From assembly GCA_002788865.1 (NCBI GenBank), contig PFSC01000057.1:1-7878 (forward strand): a DNA stretch of 7,878 bases, in the 5' to 3' direction. This stretch comes from Candidatus Roizmanbacteria bacterium CG_4_9_14_0_2_um_filter_39_13 (GTDB lineage Bacteria; Patescibacteriota; Microgenomatia; UBA1406; GWC2-37-13). The translations under genes were made by a program, and so were the position numbers. The notes beneath the pieces are model-generated. The model was not told where the DNA came from, did not search any database, and worked only from the letters and a program-made list of their open reading frames with translations. Numbering within the stretch: the first letter of the stretch is position 1; every line of letters begins with the position of its first letter. Positions 1 to 4,270 of the stretch are shown one piece after another.

Positions 1-1
1 A

Positions 2-199
2 AAGCAATTGCATGAATCCTATCAAACTGCTTTCATAAAAATGATTTTCCAACCTGCATACGTTTTTGCTCGGTGGATGATCTGGCACAAAGGGTATAAA
101 GATGGGACACGGGGAGTGATCGCAGGTTTCCTTCGGGGATTTTATGATTTTCTTTTATACGGAAAATATATATTACTTTACATCAACCATAAAAAATAA
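2..199 (+). CDS. Family 2 glycosyltransferase, C-terminal fragment (5' end outside window)
   Basis: The reading frame is open from base 2 and ends at TAA 197-199, so only the last 65 residues of a longer protein are visible. The fragment has hydrophobic and aromatic stretches (FIKMIFQPAYVFARW) followed by a GYKDG-x-RG turn and an amphipathic aromatic helix. This is the usual C-terminal tail of WaaE-like membrane-associated GT2 glycosyltransferases, where the G-x-x-DG-x-x-G turn precedes a membrane-touching helix. The catalytic GT-A domain is not in the window, so donor and acceptor cannot be inferred. A TTG at base 8 is only an internal codon. The next genes are on the opposite strand and converge on this gene, and no strong terminator is visible in 200-280. 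The family call rests on the tail pattern alone. Confidence 0.6.
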   Translation, partial: KQLHESYQTAFIKMIFQPAYVFARWMIWHKGYKDGTRGVIAGFLRGFYDFLLYGKYILLYINHKK

Positions 200-280
200 T
201 GCCCAACTTCTGAAATTGTATTTTTAAAATATTGCGTGTTCTATATTGCACGTTTATTGTCTAATGTTTGATGTTACGCA

Positions 281-568
281 TTACTTATTGTTTTTTCTTC
301 CATAAACTATTTCATGACCACCAATAGCTAAAAATCGAGCAGTTTTCTTGTCGCTCCACTGGTAAATAATTCGGACATCATCATCAACGCTAAAAGCCCA
401 TTTTCCTTTCATTCTTCGTTGGAGTGAATGGTTCTTAAGGCGAGAATCATAAGGTCTTTGAGCAAACATCAGTACTTTCTGCGCTGTCATTTGAGCGTAC
501 TTCGGATTGATCAGAATGAGAGAGTAATACATACTGCGATATGTACCGGTCAACCGTATATGGATCAT
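281..568 (-). CDS. RelE/YafQ-family toxin (mRNA interferase), type II TA
   Basis: A 95-residue protein with the RelE/ParE superfamily pattern: an N-terminal helical hairpin, then RPYDSRLKNHSL (39-49), the core KGKWAFSVDDDVRIIYQW (54-71) and a C-terminal IGGHEIVYG (82-90). H47, R66 and H85 lie where YafQ/YoeB-type ribosome-dependent RNases carry catalytic or RNA-contacting residues. The family cleaves mRNA in the ribosomal A site. The start codon overlaps the antitoxin stop by 4 nt (ATGA, 565-568), so translation is probably coupled and no separate ribosome-binding site is expected. The N-terminal region has fewer lysines than is usual for the family. The toxin could act as a YafQ-like RNase or, less likely, as a ParE-like gyrase inhibitor. 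RNase is preferred because of the conserved histidines. Confidence 0.85.
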   Translation of the reverse strand: MIHIRLTGTYRSMYYSLILINPKYAQMTAQKVLMFAQRPYDSRLKNHSLQRRMKGKWAFSVDDDVRIIYQWSDKKTARFLAIGGHEIVYGRKNNK

Positions 569-834
569 TTCTTGTGGTTCAAAAAGTATGAGTCTATATC
601 TTCTTCTGATTCGAGCATCACATCGTCTTGAACTGGTTCTTTTTCGGCCGCTATTGCTGCATCAATAAGGTACTGAGGAATGGAGTCTTTTGAGTAAGAC
701 GTGTTCATCAATTTCCTCAAAGCATCACGCACGACCTCGCTTACAGAGGAGTATGATTGATTTTCAGCAAGTGACCTGACATCTTTATACATTTTCTCAG
801 GCAATGAAATATTTATTGTTGTGAGTTTTCCCAT
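565..834 (-). CDS. Ribbon-helix-helix antitoxin (CopG/ParD type)
   Basis: An 89-residue protein. Residues 5-16 (TTINISLPEKMY) form the DNA-contacting beta strand of a ribbon-helix-helix fold. The helix-turn-helix part follows (DVRSLAENQSYSSVSEVVRDALRKL, about 18-42), with the typical S-x-S-E-x-x-R-x-A sequence. The remainder to residue 89 is acidic (EPVQDD, LESEEDID) and is probably the disordered toxin-neutralising tail. It is the first gene of a two-gene operon and overlaps the toxin by 4 nt. The promoter lies directly upstream with almost no leader, and a perfect 15-bp palindrome overlaps the -10 box and start codon. This fits autorepression by an RHH dimer, with the toxin probably acting as co-repressor. 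Confidence 0.88.
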   Translation of the reverse strand: MGKLTTINISLPEKMYKDVRSLAENQSYSSVSEVVRDALRKLMNTSYSKDSIPQYLIDAAIAAEKEPVQDDVMLESEEDIDSYFLNHKK

Positions 835-847
835 ACAATAATTGTAT
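833..847. promoter_or_regulatory. Palindromic operator over the TA promoter and start codon
   Basis: ATACAAT-A-ATTGTAT is a perfect inverted repeat of 7+1+7 bases. It covers most of the -10 box and the first bases of the antitoxin start codon. Bound RHH antitoxin would block RNA polymerase directly. The palindrome is seen in the sequence; its use as an operator is inference from the autoregulation common to RHH antitoxins. Confidence 0.6.
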
Positions 848-870
848 AATTTCTATACATTTTTTGTCAA
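843..870 (-). promoter_or_regulatory. Promoter of the RHH/RelE-type TA operon
   Basis: On the minus strand a perfect -35 box TTGACA (870-865) is followed by a 16-bp spacer and a -10 box TATACA (848-843). The -10 ends 8 nt before the antitoxin ATG (834-832), so transcription should begin at or within a base or two of the start codon, giving a leaderless mRNA. Confidence 0.75.
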
Positions 871-871
871 G

Positions 872-994
872 TTATATTTTTTTCCTCACCCCAACCACAA
901 GAGTAAGACCAAGCGGAAGTCCTCCGATGATCTCTTCCAGTCGGAGAATTTTATCGAGAATTGTACACATTGGATGTAACAAAAGCTTCTTCAT
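872..994 (-). pseudogene. Relic of a methyltransferase gene: C-terminal end only
   Basis: On the minus strand a frame from ATG 994-992 to TAA 874-872 encodes 40 residues. The last part, ILDKILRLEEIIGGLPLGLT followed by LVVGVRKK, matches almost residue for residue the C-terminus of the intact methyltransferase at 1708-2655 (VLDRILRLEEMIGGLPLGLT, LVVGVRRK). DNA 883-907 is identical to 1716-1740. Beyond that, differences fall mostly at third codon positions, as expected for two once-functional homologous genes. Nothing resembling the catalytic domain remains upstream, where the mntA promoter begins. It could be the tail of a tandem paralogue that was deleted, or a partial duplication. Translation as a 40-aa peptide is possible but unlikely. 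Confidence 0.75.
883..907. repeat. 25-bp direct repeat, copy 1 (methyltransferase 3' end)
   Basis: Identical to 1716-1740 in the same orientation. The two copies bracket the MntA/HepT cassette and are the most conserved part of a longer coding similarity. Confidence 0.9.
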
Positions 995-1015
995 AGAAAA
1001 AAGGGTATCAATACA

Positions 1016-1024
1016 TGGTAAAAT
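1016..1024 (+). promoter_or_regulatory. Extended -10 promoter of the mntA-hepT operon
   Basis: TG-G-TAAAAT is an extended -10 element ending 6 nt before the mntA ATG at 1031. No convincing -35 box is seen, which is normal for extended -10 promoters. The spacing predicts a leaderless transcript, and the bases before ATG (GAGAGT) are not a good ribosome-binding site. Confidence 0.55.
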
Positions 1025-1030
1025 GAGAGT

Positions 1031-1303
1031 ATGGAAAATATAGGAAAAGTCGTGAAGCCAATACTGGTCAAATATGGTGTAAAAAAAGCATCTTTCTTTG
1101 GTTCATACGCTCGAGGTGATTATGACGGCCAAAGTGATATTGATATTCTATTTGATCCTCCAAAAAACATGGGGATATCATATCTTACATTAAGACATGA
1201 ACTTGAAGACACTCTCCAAAAAAAGGTAGATCTTGTAAGTTACTCTGCTATAAATAAACACCTCAAAGAGAGTATTTTACAAACTCAACAAACGATCCTA
1301 TGA
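1031..1303 (+). CDS. mntA: MntA-type minimal nucleotidyltransferase antitoxin
   Basis: A 90-residue protein of the minimal nucleotidyltransferase (MNT, DNA polymerase beta-like) family. The signature GSYARGD (24-30), then D36-I-D38, is intact, and a third acidic residue D67 sits in KVDLVS. The metal-binding triad therefore looks complete. In characterised MntA/HepT systems the MNT protein neutralises the HEPN RNase by adding AMP groups to a tyrosine next to its active site. That chemistry is taken from the family. The gene is 5' of hepT with a 4-nt ATGA overlap (1300-1303). The cassette is in opposite orientation to its neighbours and lies between a gene relic and the homologous intact gene, suggesting it was inserted. 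Confidence 0.9.
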   Translation: MENIGKVVKPILVKYGVKKASFFGSYARGDYDGQSDIDILFDPPKNMGISYLTLRHELEDTLQKKVDLVSYSAINKHLKESILQTQQTIL

Positions 1304-1653
1304 GAAACCAACGTAATAATACTGTATATATTAAGCATATTTCTGATGCAATTCATAAGCTAGAACAATATTCAAACGAACACTCTAGGGAAGAATTTTC
1401 CCAAAATGATTGGGATCAAGATGCAGTTGTCCGAAATCTCGAAATAATTGGAGAGGCTGCTAATAATCTTGACGAGTCTTTTCTCAAAAGCCATGAAGCC
1501 GTACCATGGAGAAAAATTATTGACCTTCGGAATATCGTAGCACATGATTATGCGGATATTGATCTCTCAATCATCTGGAATATATTGAATGATTACATTC
1601 CCGAGTTAAAAACTCAAATACAGGCAATTCTTGAAGAAAAGGATATTCTATGA
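1300..1653 (+). CDS. hepT: HepT-type HEPN-domain RNase toxin (DUF86)
   Basis: A 117-residue, mostly helical protein. The HEPN catalytic motif R-x4-H-x-Y is present as R77-NIVA-H82-D-Y84. Upstream stands the conserved segment VVRNLEIIGEAANNL (43-57), typical of DUF86 proteins. Known HepT proteins are RNases (tRNA cleavage has been reported for family members), and the tyrosine equivalent to Y84 is the one AMPylated by MntA. Here R77, H82 and Y84 are all intact, so both toxin activity and control by the adjacent nucleotidyltransferase are plausible. The start overlaps the mntA stop by 4 nt, implying coupled translation. The TGA stop (1651-1653) itself overlaps an ATG that opens a 29-codon ORF. 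Confidence 0.9.
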   Translation: MRNQRNNTVYIKHISDAIHKLEQYSNEHSREEFSQNDWDQDAVVRNLEIIGEAANNLDESFLKSHEAVPWRKIIDLRNIVAHDYADIDLSIIWNILNDYIPELKTQIQAILEEKDIL

Positions 1654-1739
1654 ACAAAATTCAAATCCTTCAATGTGAATTTACTTTTGAAACTTGGAAT
1701 GAACTCCTCACTTTCTCCTCACCCCAACCACAAGAGTAA
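1650..1739 (+). CDS. Possible 29-residue coupled ORF after hepT (hypothetical, perhaps truncated)
   Basis: ATG 1650-1652 overlaps the hepT stop in the same ATGA arrangement as mntA/hepT. The frame runs 29 codons to TAA 1737-1739 and starts MNKIQILQCEFTFETWNELL. From about 1708 it runs antisense into the methyltransferase 3' end, so its last ten codons derive from the repeat sequence. This looks like the beginning of a third cassette gene whose rest was lost at the junction. Chance is the alternative, given its length. I do not recognise a family. Confidence 0.3.
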   Translation: MNKIQILQCEFTFETWNELLTFSSPQPQE

Positions 1740-2655
1740 GTCCCAGTGGTAGCCCGCCAATCATTTCTTCAAGTCGAAGAATTCGATCAAGTACGAATCG
1801 AATTGACCTACTCAAAAACGTATTGCTGTAACGTATGTTTTCACTTATGGGTTTATGGAGTATTTTTTCAAAGAGAAAGTATGTGTAAAATCCAACGATA
1901 TTCCAGAAAGTGACAAAAACCACCTCCCCCTGTACCATGCGCTCGCACTTAGGTACAGGGTACTCCTCCTTAACAAGGAGGAGAGCTTTATTTTTTTTAT
2001 ACTCCCCTCCTTTATAAGGAGGGGTCTCTCCCGATTTATCGGGGGAGGGGGTGGTATTAATTACCTCATTAATTCTTTCAAGAAGCACCTCAGCGTCATA
2101 TCTTCGAAAGTGTCCCCATTTTTCATCACGCTTCCCATACAGATATGAATGCGCAGGTACCGTGATAAGCATCATTCCACCCGGTTTCACAAAAGACCAA
2201 AGGTTTCTGATTGCAAGAATATCGTTCTTGATATGTTCAATGACATCACTTGCCATCACCACATCGTATTCTTGCTTTCCAGTGAGCTTGGTTATATCTG
2301 CTTGTGTAATATTTTCATGAGTTAATTCTGGGTCACGCTTCATATTGTGTACGTTCTTTTTTTCCAGTTCAAATCCTGCAACTTTATATCCTTTTTCCTT
2401 GAAAAACTTCAGGAAAAGCCCATTACCCGCCCCAACATCAAGAAATTTTAACCTCATGTCATCCTCGCGCATGCGGGGATCCATGGATTCCCGACCTACC
2501 CGTCCAGCAGGCGGGTCGGAGTCGGGAATGGCATAATACTCATTTTTGATTCGAGAATAAATAAACCGAGCCAGATTCGTGATCCTGAGATCATACGAGG
2601 TCGAGGAGAGGTGCTCTTGCTGTGAATTGAGATCTTGATCAGGTTTTATAGACAT
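1708..2655 (-). CDS. Class I SAM-dependent methyltransferase with two in-frame repeat insertions
   Basis: A 315-residue protein. Motif I, FLDVGAGNGLF (71-81), binds S-adenosylmethionine. The acidic end of strand 2 is FELE (95-98), the post-motif DVVMASDVIEHI is at 131-142, and a KPGGMMLITVPAH strand is at 157-169. HFRRY (182-186) is typical of methyltransferases found in surface-polysaccharide loci. The C-terminal FWNIVGFYTYFLFEKIL (250-266) and GLPLGLTLVVGV (301-312) segments are hydrophobic. Residues about 42-66 and 200-245 do not look like methyltransferase sequence: they translate palindromic DNA (separate entries) and fall before motif I and after HFRRY. The catalytic core is uninterrupted, so the enzyme may be active. 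The substrate is unknown; a sugar or lipid-linked glycan is likely from context. A TATAAT box 6 nt before the ATG supports this start. Confidence 0.82.
   Translation of the reverse strand: MSIKPDQDLNSQQEHLSSTSYDLRITNLARFIYSRIKNEYYAIPDSDPPAGRVGRESMDPRMREDDMRLKFLDVGAGNGLFLKFFKEKGYKVAGFELEKKNVHNMKRDPELTHENITQADITKLTGKQEYDVVMASDVIEHIKNDILAIRNLWSFVKPGGMMLITVPAHSYLYGKRDEKWGHFRRYDAEVLLERINEVINTTPSPDKSGETPPYKGGEYKKNKALLLVKEEYPVPKCERMVQGEVVFVTFWNIVGFYTYFLFEKILHKPISENIRYSNTFLSRSIRFVLDRILRLEEMIGGLPLGLTLVVGVRRK
1716..1740. repeat. 25-bp direct repeat, copy 2 (methyltransferase 3' end)
   Basis: Identical to 883-907. This copy lies in the last codons of the intact methyltransferase gene. Confidence 0.9.
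1919..2055. repeat. MITE-like palindromic element inserted in the methyltransferase gene
   Basis: About 137 bp bounded by imperfect terminal inverted repeats: ACCACCTCCCCC at 1919-1930 and its complement at 2041-2055 with three extra G. Inside are four hairpins: CCCTGTACC/GGTACAGGG (1928-1936 and 1952-1960), a 9-bp stem with AAC loop (1963-1983), a 9-bp stem with TAT loop (2004-2024), and CCCGAT-TT-ATCGGG (2030-2043, extended to 2026-2047 with one G-T pair). It is read through in frame as about 46 residues (TTPSPDKSGETPPYKGGEY and following), a proline/glycine/lysine-rich stretch foreign to the enzyme fold. Exact ends are uncertain because no target duplication is clear. Confidence 0.7.
1963..1998 (+). 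terminator. Possible intrinsic terminator on the + strand
   Basis: A perfect 9-bp stem CTCCTCCTT/AAGGAGGAG with a 3-nt loop is followed after a short gap by a T-rich run (TTTATTTTTTTT, about 1987-1998). On the + strand this could stop read-through from mntA-hepT into the oppositely transcribed methyltransferase. On the minus strand there is no T tract, so the host gene would not be terminated. Function is inferred. Confidence 0.35.
2461..2531. repeat. REP-like double-hairpin repeat inserted in the methyltransferase gene
   Basis: Two adjacent hairpins. The first is 2461-2480, an 8-bp stem with one G-T pair and GCAT loop. The second is 2487-2529, with a perfect 9-bp outer stem ATTCCCGAC/GTCGGGAAT and an inner ACCCG/CGGGT stem. 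On the methyltransferase strand it is translated in frame as about residues 42-66, including IPDSDPPAGRVGRESMDP and RMREDD. Peptides of this kind are a familiar product of dispersed palindromic repeats in bacterial genomes. The local GC content is clearly higher than in the surrounding gene. Confidence 0.75.
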
Positions 2656-2656
2656 A

Positions 2657-2715
2657 TTGAAATTATATCGTGAAAAAAATATAAATGGTGAATTTTTGCT
2701 CTTGTTTGATATACT
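2657..2715 (+). promoter_or_regulatory. Promoter(s) for the small ORF at 2734
   Basis: Two candidates on the + strand. One is TTGAAA (2657-2662), a 17-bp spacer and TATAAA (2680-2685). The other is an extended -10, TG-A-TATACT (2707-2715), with a weak -35 about 18 bp upstream. The second gives a short leader containing GGAAAGCGGA before ATG 2734. The first overlaps the divergent methyltransferase -10 box. Confidence 0.4.
2662..2667 (-). promoter_or_regulatory. -10 box of the methyltransferase gene (leaderless)
   Basis: A perfect TATAAT on the minus strand ends 6 nt before ATG 2655-2653. The -35 region is poor. The spacing predicts transcription starting at the initiation codon, as for mntA and the Phd antitoxin. 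Confidence 0.55.
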
Positions 2716-2733
2716 ATAGATACGGAAAGCGGA

Positions 2734-2952
2734 ATGAGTCCTATTGGAGAAATCGTGTCCAAGTTAGAATGGGATATTACTTTTACGTCAGACCAGTGGG
2801 ATGCATTCTATTGGTATTATGCAAATCAACCGGACACCACCGTTTGAGGAATGATAAACAGCCTTAGCGCTATGGGTGAAGAATCTGCTCGGGAGTTTTT
2901 AGGCAAATTATTAGTGGAGCAACGTACACCAAAAATTGATTCCAATATTTAA
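2734..2952 (+). pseudogene. Small unknown gene interrupted by an in-frame TGA
   Basis: From ATG 2734 the frame encodes 37 residues beginning MSPIGEIVSKLEWDITFTSD, rich in Trp and Tyr (AFYWYY, 24-29). It then meets TGA at 2845-2847. The same frame continues without another stop for 34 codons (GMINSLSAMGEESAREFLGK and on) to TAA 2950-2952. The composition on both sides of the TGA is protein-like, and there are promoter-like sequences upstream, so this was probably one gene of about 72 codons. A CGA-to-TGA change would explain the stop. Because TGA ends other genes here, recoding is unlikely. Translation could restart at ATG 2851, one codon after the TGA. Its stop shares TTAA with the convergent dehydratase gene. 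No family recognised. Confidence 0.4.
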
Positions 2953-3938
2953 CCCAGCGACTTCTTGACTGTGTATCTTTGTATATCCGCTTCAACCATC
3001 ATCTTGACGAGCTCTTCAAAGGTGACTTTTGGCTTCCATCCAAGCTTTTTGGTGACTTTATCGAGTCGTCCTCTCAAATGAGGTACTTCTGCAGGTCGCT
3101 GATACCGTGGATCAATTTTGACGTATTGTTTCCAGTCTGAGATTCCTACTGTAGCAAAAGCGGCTTCGACAAATTCGCGCACGCTATGTGTCTCACCAGT
3201 TGCTACCACATAATCATCAGGGTCATCCTGTTGAAGCATCAGATGCATGGCTTCAACATAGTCTCCGGCAAATCCCCAGTCACGTTTTGGATCAAGATTC
3301 CCCAAATGTATATCTTCAGCAAACCCAAGTTTGATTTTCGCAATTCCATCAGTGATTTTGCGTGTGACAAACTGGATGCCACGGAGCGGAGATTCGTGAT
3401 TGAATAGGATCCCATTTGCCGCAAACATTTTGTAGGATTCTCGGAAATTTACTGTCATCCAGTATGCATATACTTTTGCAATACCATACGGACTTCGGGG
3501 GTGGAAAGGGGTATTCTCATCTTGATATCCATCATCATTTGAAAGTCCAAACATCTCGCTGGTTGATGCTTGATAAAACTTTGATGTCGGTGAGAAAAAT
3601 TTGATTGCGTTGAGAAGTGACAAGACACCAAGTGCATTGACCTCTGTTGTAAGTTTTGCTTGTTGCCACGATGCGCCAACAAATGATTGTGCTGCAAGAT
3701 TGTACACTTCGTCAGGTCGGACTGATTTTATTACATTGATAAGTGATGCCTCATCGGTCATATCACCATCAACATACTCAATCTGATCTTGGATTCCCAA
3801 ATATTCGAGGTTTGAAAACGTTGGATTCGAGTATCTGCGAATAAGTCCATACACTTTGTAATCTTTTTCAAGAAGGAGTTTTGCTAGATAGGGACCGTCC
3901 TGACCTAATATTCCTGTGACGAGTGCTGATTTTTTCAT
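2949..3938 (-). CDS. gmd: GDP-mannose 4,6-dehydratase
   Basis: A 329-residue extended short-chain dehydrogenase/reductase. It converts GDP-mannose to GDP-4-keto-6-deoxy-mannose, the entry point to GDP-fucose, GDP-rhamnose, GDP-perosamine and related donors. The NADP-binding loop is TGILGQDG (8-15), the first helix continues YLAKLLL, and an Arg pair follows at R34-R35. Catalytic residues are visible as T126-S127-E128 (STSEMFG) and Y151-x3-K155 (SPYGIAK). NHESPLRG (180-187) and LDPKRDWGFAGDYVEAM (215-231) are near-diagnostic of this enzyme. The length is normal for the family. No second-step enzyme such as GDP-fucose synthase lies within the window. An extended -10 promoter about 35 nt upstream serves it; the leader lacks a ribosome-binding site. 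A decayed homologue of its 5' end lies at 4666-4733. Confidence 0.95.
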   Translation of the reverse strand: MKKSALVTGILGQDGPYLAKLLLEKDYKVYGLIRRYSNPTFSNLEYLGIQDQIEYVDGDMTDEASLINVIKSVRPDEVYNLAAQSFVGASWQQAKLTTEVNALGVLSLLNAIKFFSPTSKFYQASTSEMFGLSNDDGYQDENTPFHPRSPYGIAKVYAYWMTVNFRESYKMFAANGILFNHESPLRGIQFVTRKITDGIAKIKLGFAEDIHLGNLDPKRDWGFAGDYVEAMHLMLQQDDPDDYVVATGETHSVREFVEAAFATVGISDWKQYVKIDPRYQRPAEVPHLRGRLDKVTKKLGWKPKVTFEELVKMMVEADIQRYTVKKSLG

Positions 3939-3973
3939 GAGTAAGTATGTGTAATAACTAACTAATTATTGAT

Positions 3974-3982
3974 ATTATATCA
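3974..3982 (-). promoter_or_regulatory. Extended -10 promoter of gmd
   Basis: TG-A-TATAAT on the minus strand is a perfect extended -10 element. The leader from the predicted start to ATG 3938 is about 29 nt and has no Shine-Dalgarno sequence. It lies next to the divergent Phd/VapC promoter. Confidence 0.65.
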
Positions 3983-3994
3983 GTCATTTCTTGT

Positions 3995-4009
3995 CTTGAC
4001 TTGGTCAAG
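3995..4009. promoter_or_regulatory. Palindromic operator at the Phd/VapC promoter
   Basis: CTTGAC-TTG-GTCAAG, a perfect 6+3+6 inverted repeat, contains the -35 box of the Phd promoter. Phd/YefM antitoxins usually repress their own promoters through such palindromes. Its location between divergent genes means bound antitoxin might also affect gmd. Confidence 0.6.
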
Positions 4010-4024
4010 TTGTTGGTCTATAAT
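3996..4024 (+). promoter_or_regulatory. Promoter of the Phd/VapC operon
   Basis: TTGACT (3996-4001), a 17-bp spacer and a perfect TATAAT (4019-4024). The -10 ends 6 nt before ATG 4031, so the mRNA should be leaderless. This argues against the in-frame TTG at 4001, which lies inside the promoter. Confidence 0.8.
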
Positions 4025-4030
4025 CCTCGT

Positions 4031-4270
4031 ATGATTCAAGCAAATATTCAGGAAGCAAAAACAAATCTTTCACACCTTGTTGCGATGGCTTTGAGTGGAA
4101 AAAAAGTTATTATCGCAAAATACAACAATCCAGTTGTCGAGCTAACTCCAGTTAATAAAGTGGGGGGTAAACGTCTGTTAGGACAATACAAACATAAAAT
4201 AGAGCTAACCGATGCTTTTTTTGAGCCCTTACCTGATGATATGCTTGAAGCGTTTAATAATCCGAAATAA
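4031..4270 (+). CDS. Phd/YefM-family antitoxin
   Basis: A 79-residue protein starting MIQANIQEAKTNLSHLVAMA, the usual N-terminus of Phd/YefM antitoxins. GKKVIIAKYNNPVVELTPV follows, completing the DNA-binding domain by about residue 41. The C-terminal segment IELTDAFFEPLPDDMLEAF (57-75) is the acidic toxin-binding part. In the family the N-terminal domain binds operator DNA and the C-terminal part folds over the toxin active site. The start is chosen at 4031 because it matches the family, follows the -10 box by 6 nt and avoids starting inside the promoter at 4001. The stop TAA (4268-4270) is overlapped by the probable ATA start of the toxin. Confidence 0.9.
   Translation: MIQANIQEAKTNLSHLVAMALSGKKVIIAKYNNPVVELTPVNKVGGKRLLGQYKHKIELTDAFFEPLPDDMLEAFNNPK

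Noticed and set aside
200..280. Terminator between the convergent GT2 and TA genes
   Set aside because: Only short imperfect repeats (CGTG/CACG and TAATG/CATTA) were found, with no stable stem followed by a T tract.
872..994. Real 40-residue peptide gene
   Set aside because: All but the first few residues copy the C-terminus of the methyltransferase, so a gene relic explains it better.
1919..2055. CRISPR array suggested by clustered hairpins
   Set aside because: The hairpins differ in sequence and there are no equal-length repeats with unique spacers.
1855..2536. Three + strand frames of 63-97 residues across the methyltransferase
   Set aside because: They are shadows of the minus-strand gene; their cysteine/serine/glycine-rich composition comes from the palindromic repeats.
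2845..2847. TGA read as glycine, tryptophan or selenocysteine
   Set aside because: TGA is the natural stop of hepT and of the methyltransferase, and no selenocysteine-insertion hairpin or cysteine-replacing context is seen.
2685..2867. 60-residue + strand frame
   Set aside because: It starts within a promoter region, has no protein-like pattern, and overlaps the better frame at 2734.
3186..3786. Several small frames on both strands within gmd
   Set aside because: They overlap a firmly assigned enzyme and show no domain or initiation signals.
4001..4030. TTG start giving a ten-residue longer Phd antitoxin
   Set aside because: The codons lie inside the -35/-10 region and the operator; the family begins at the ATG 4031 sequence MIQANIQEAK.
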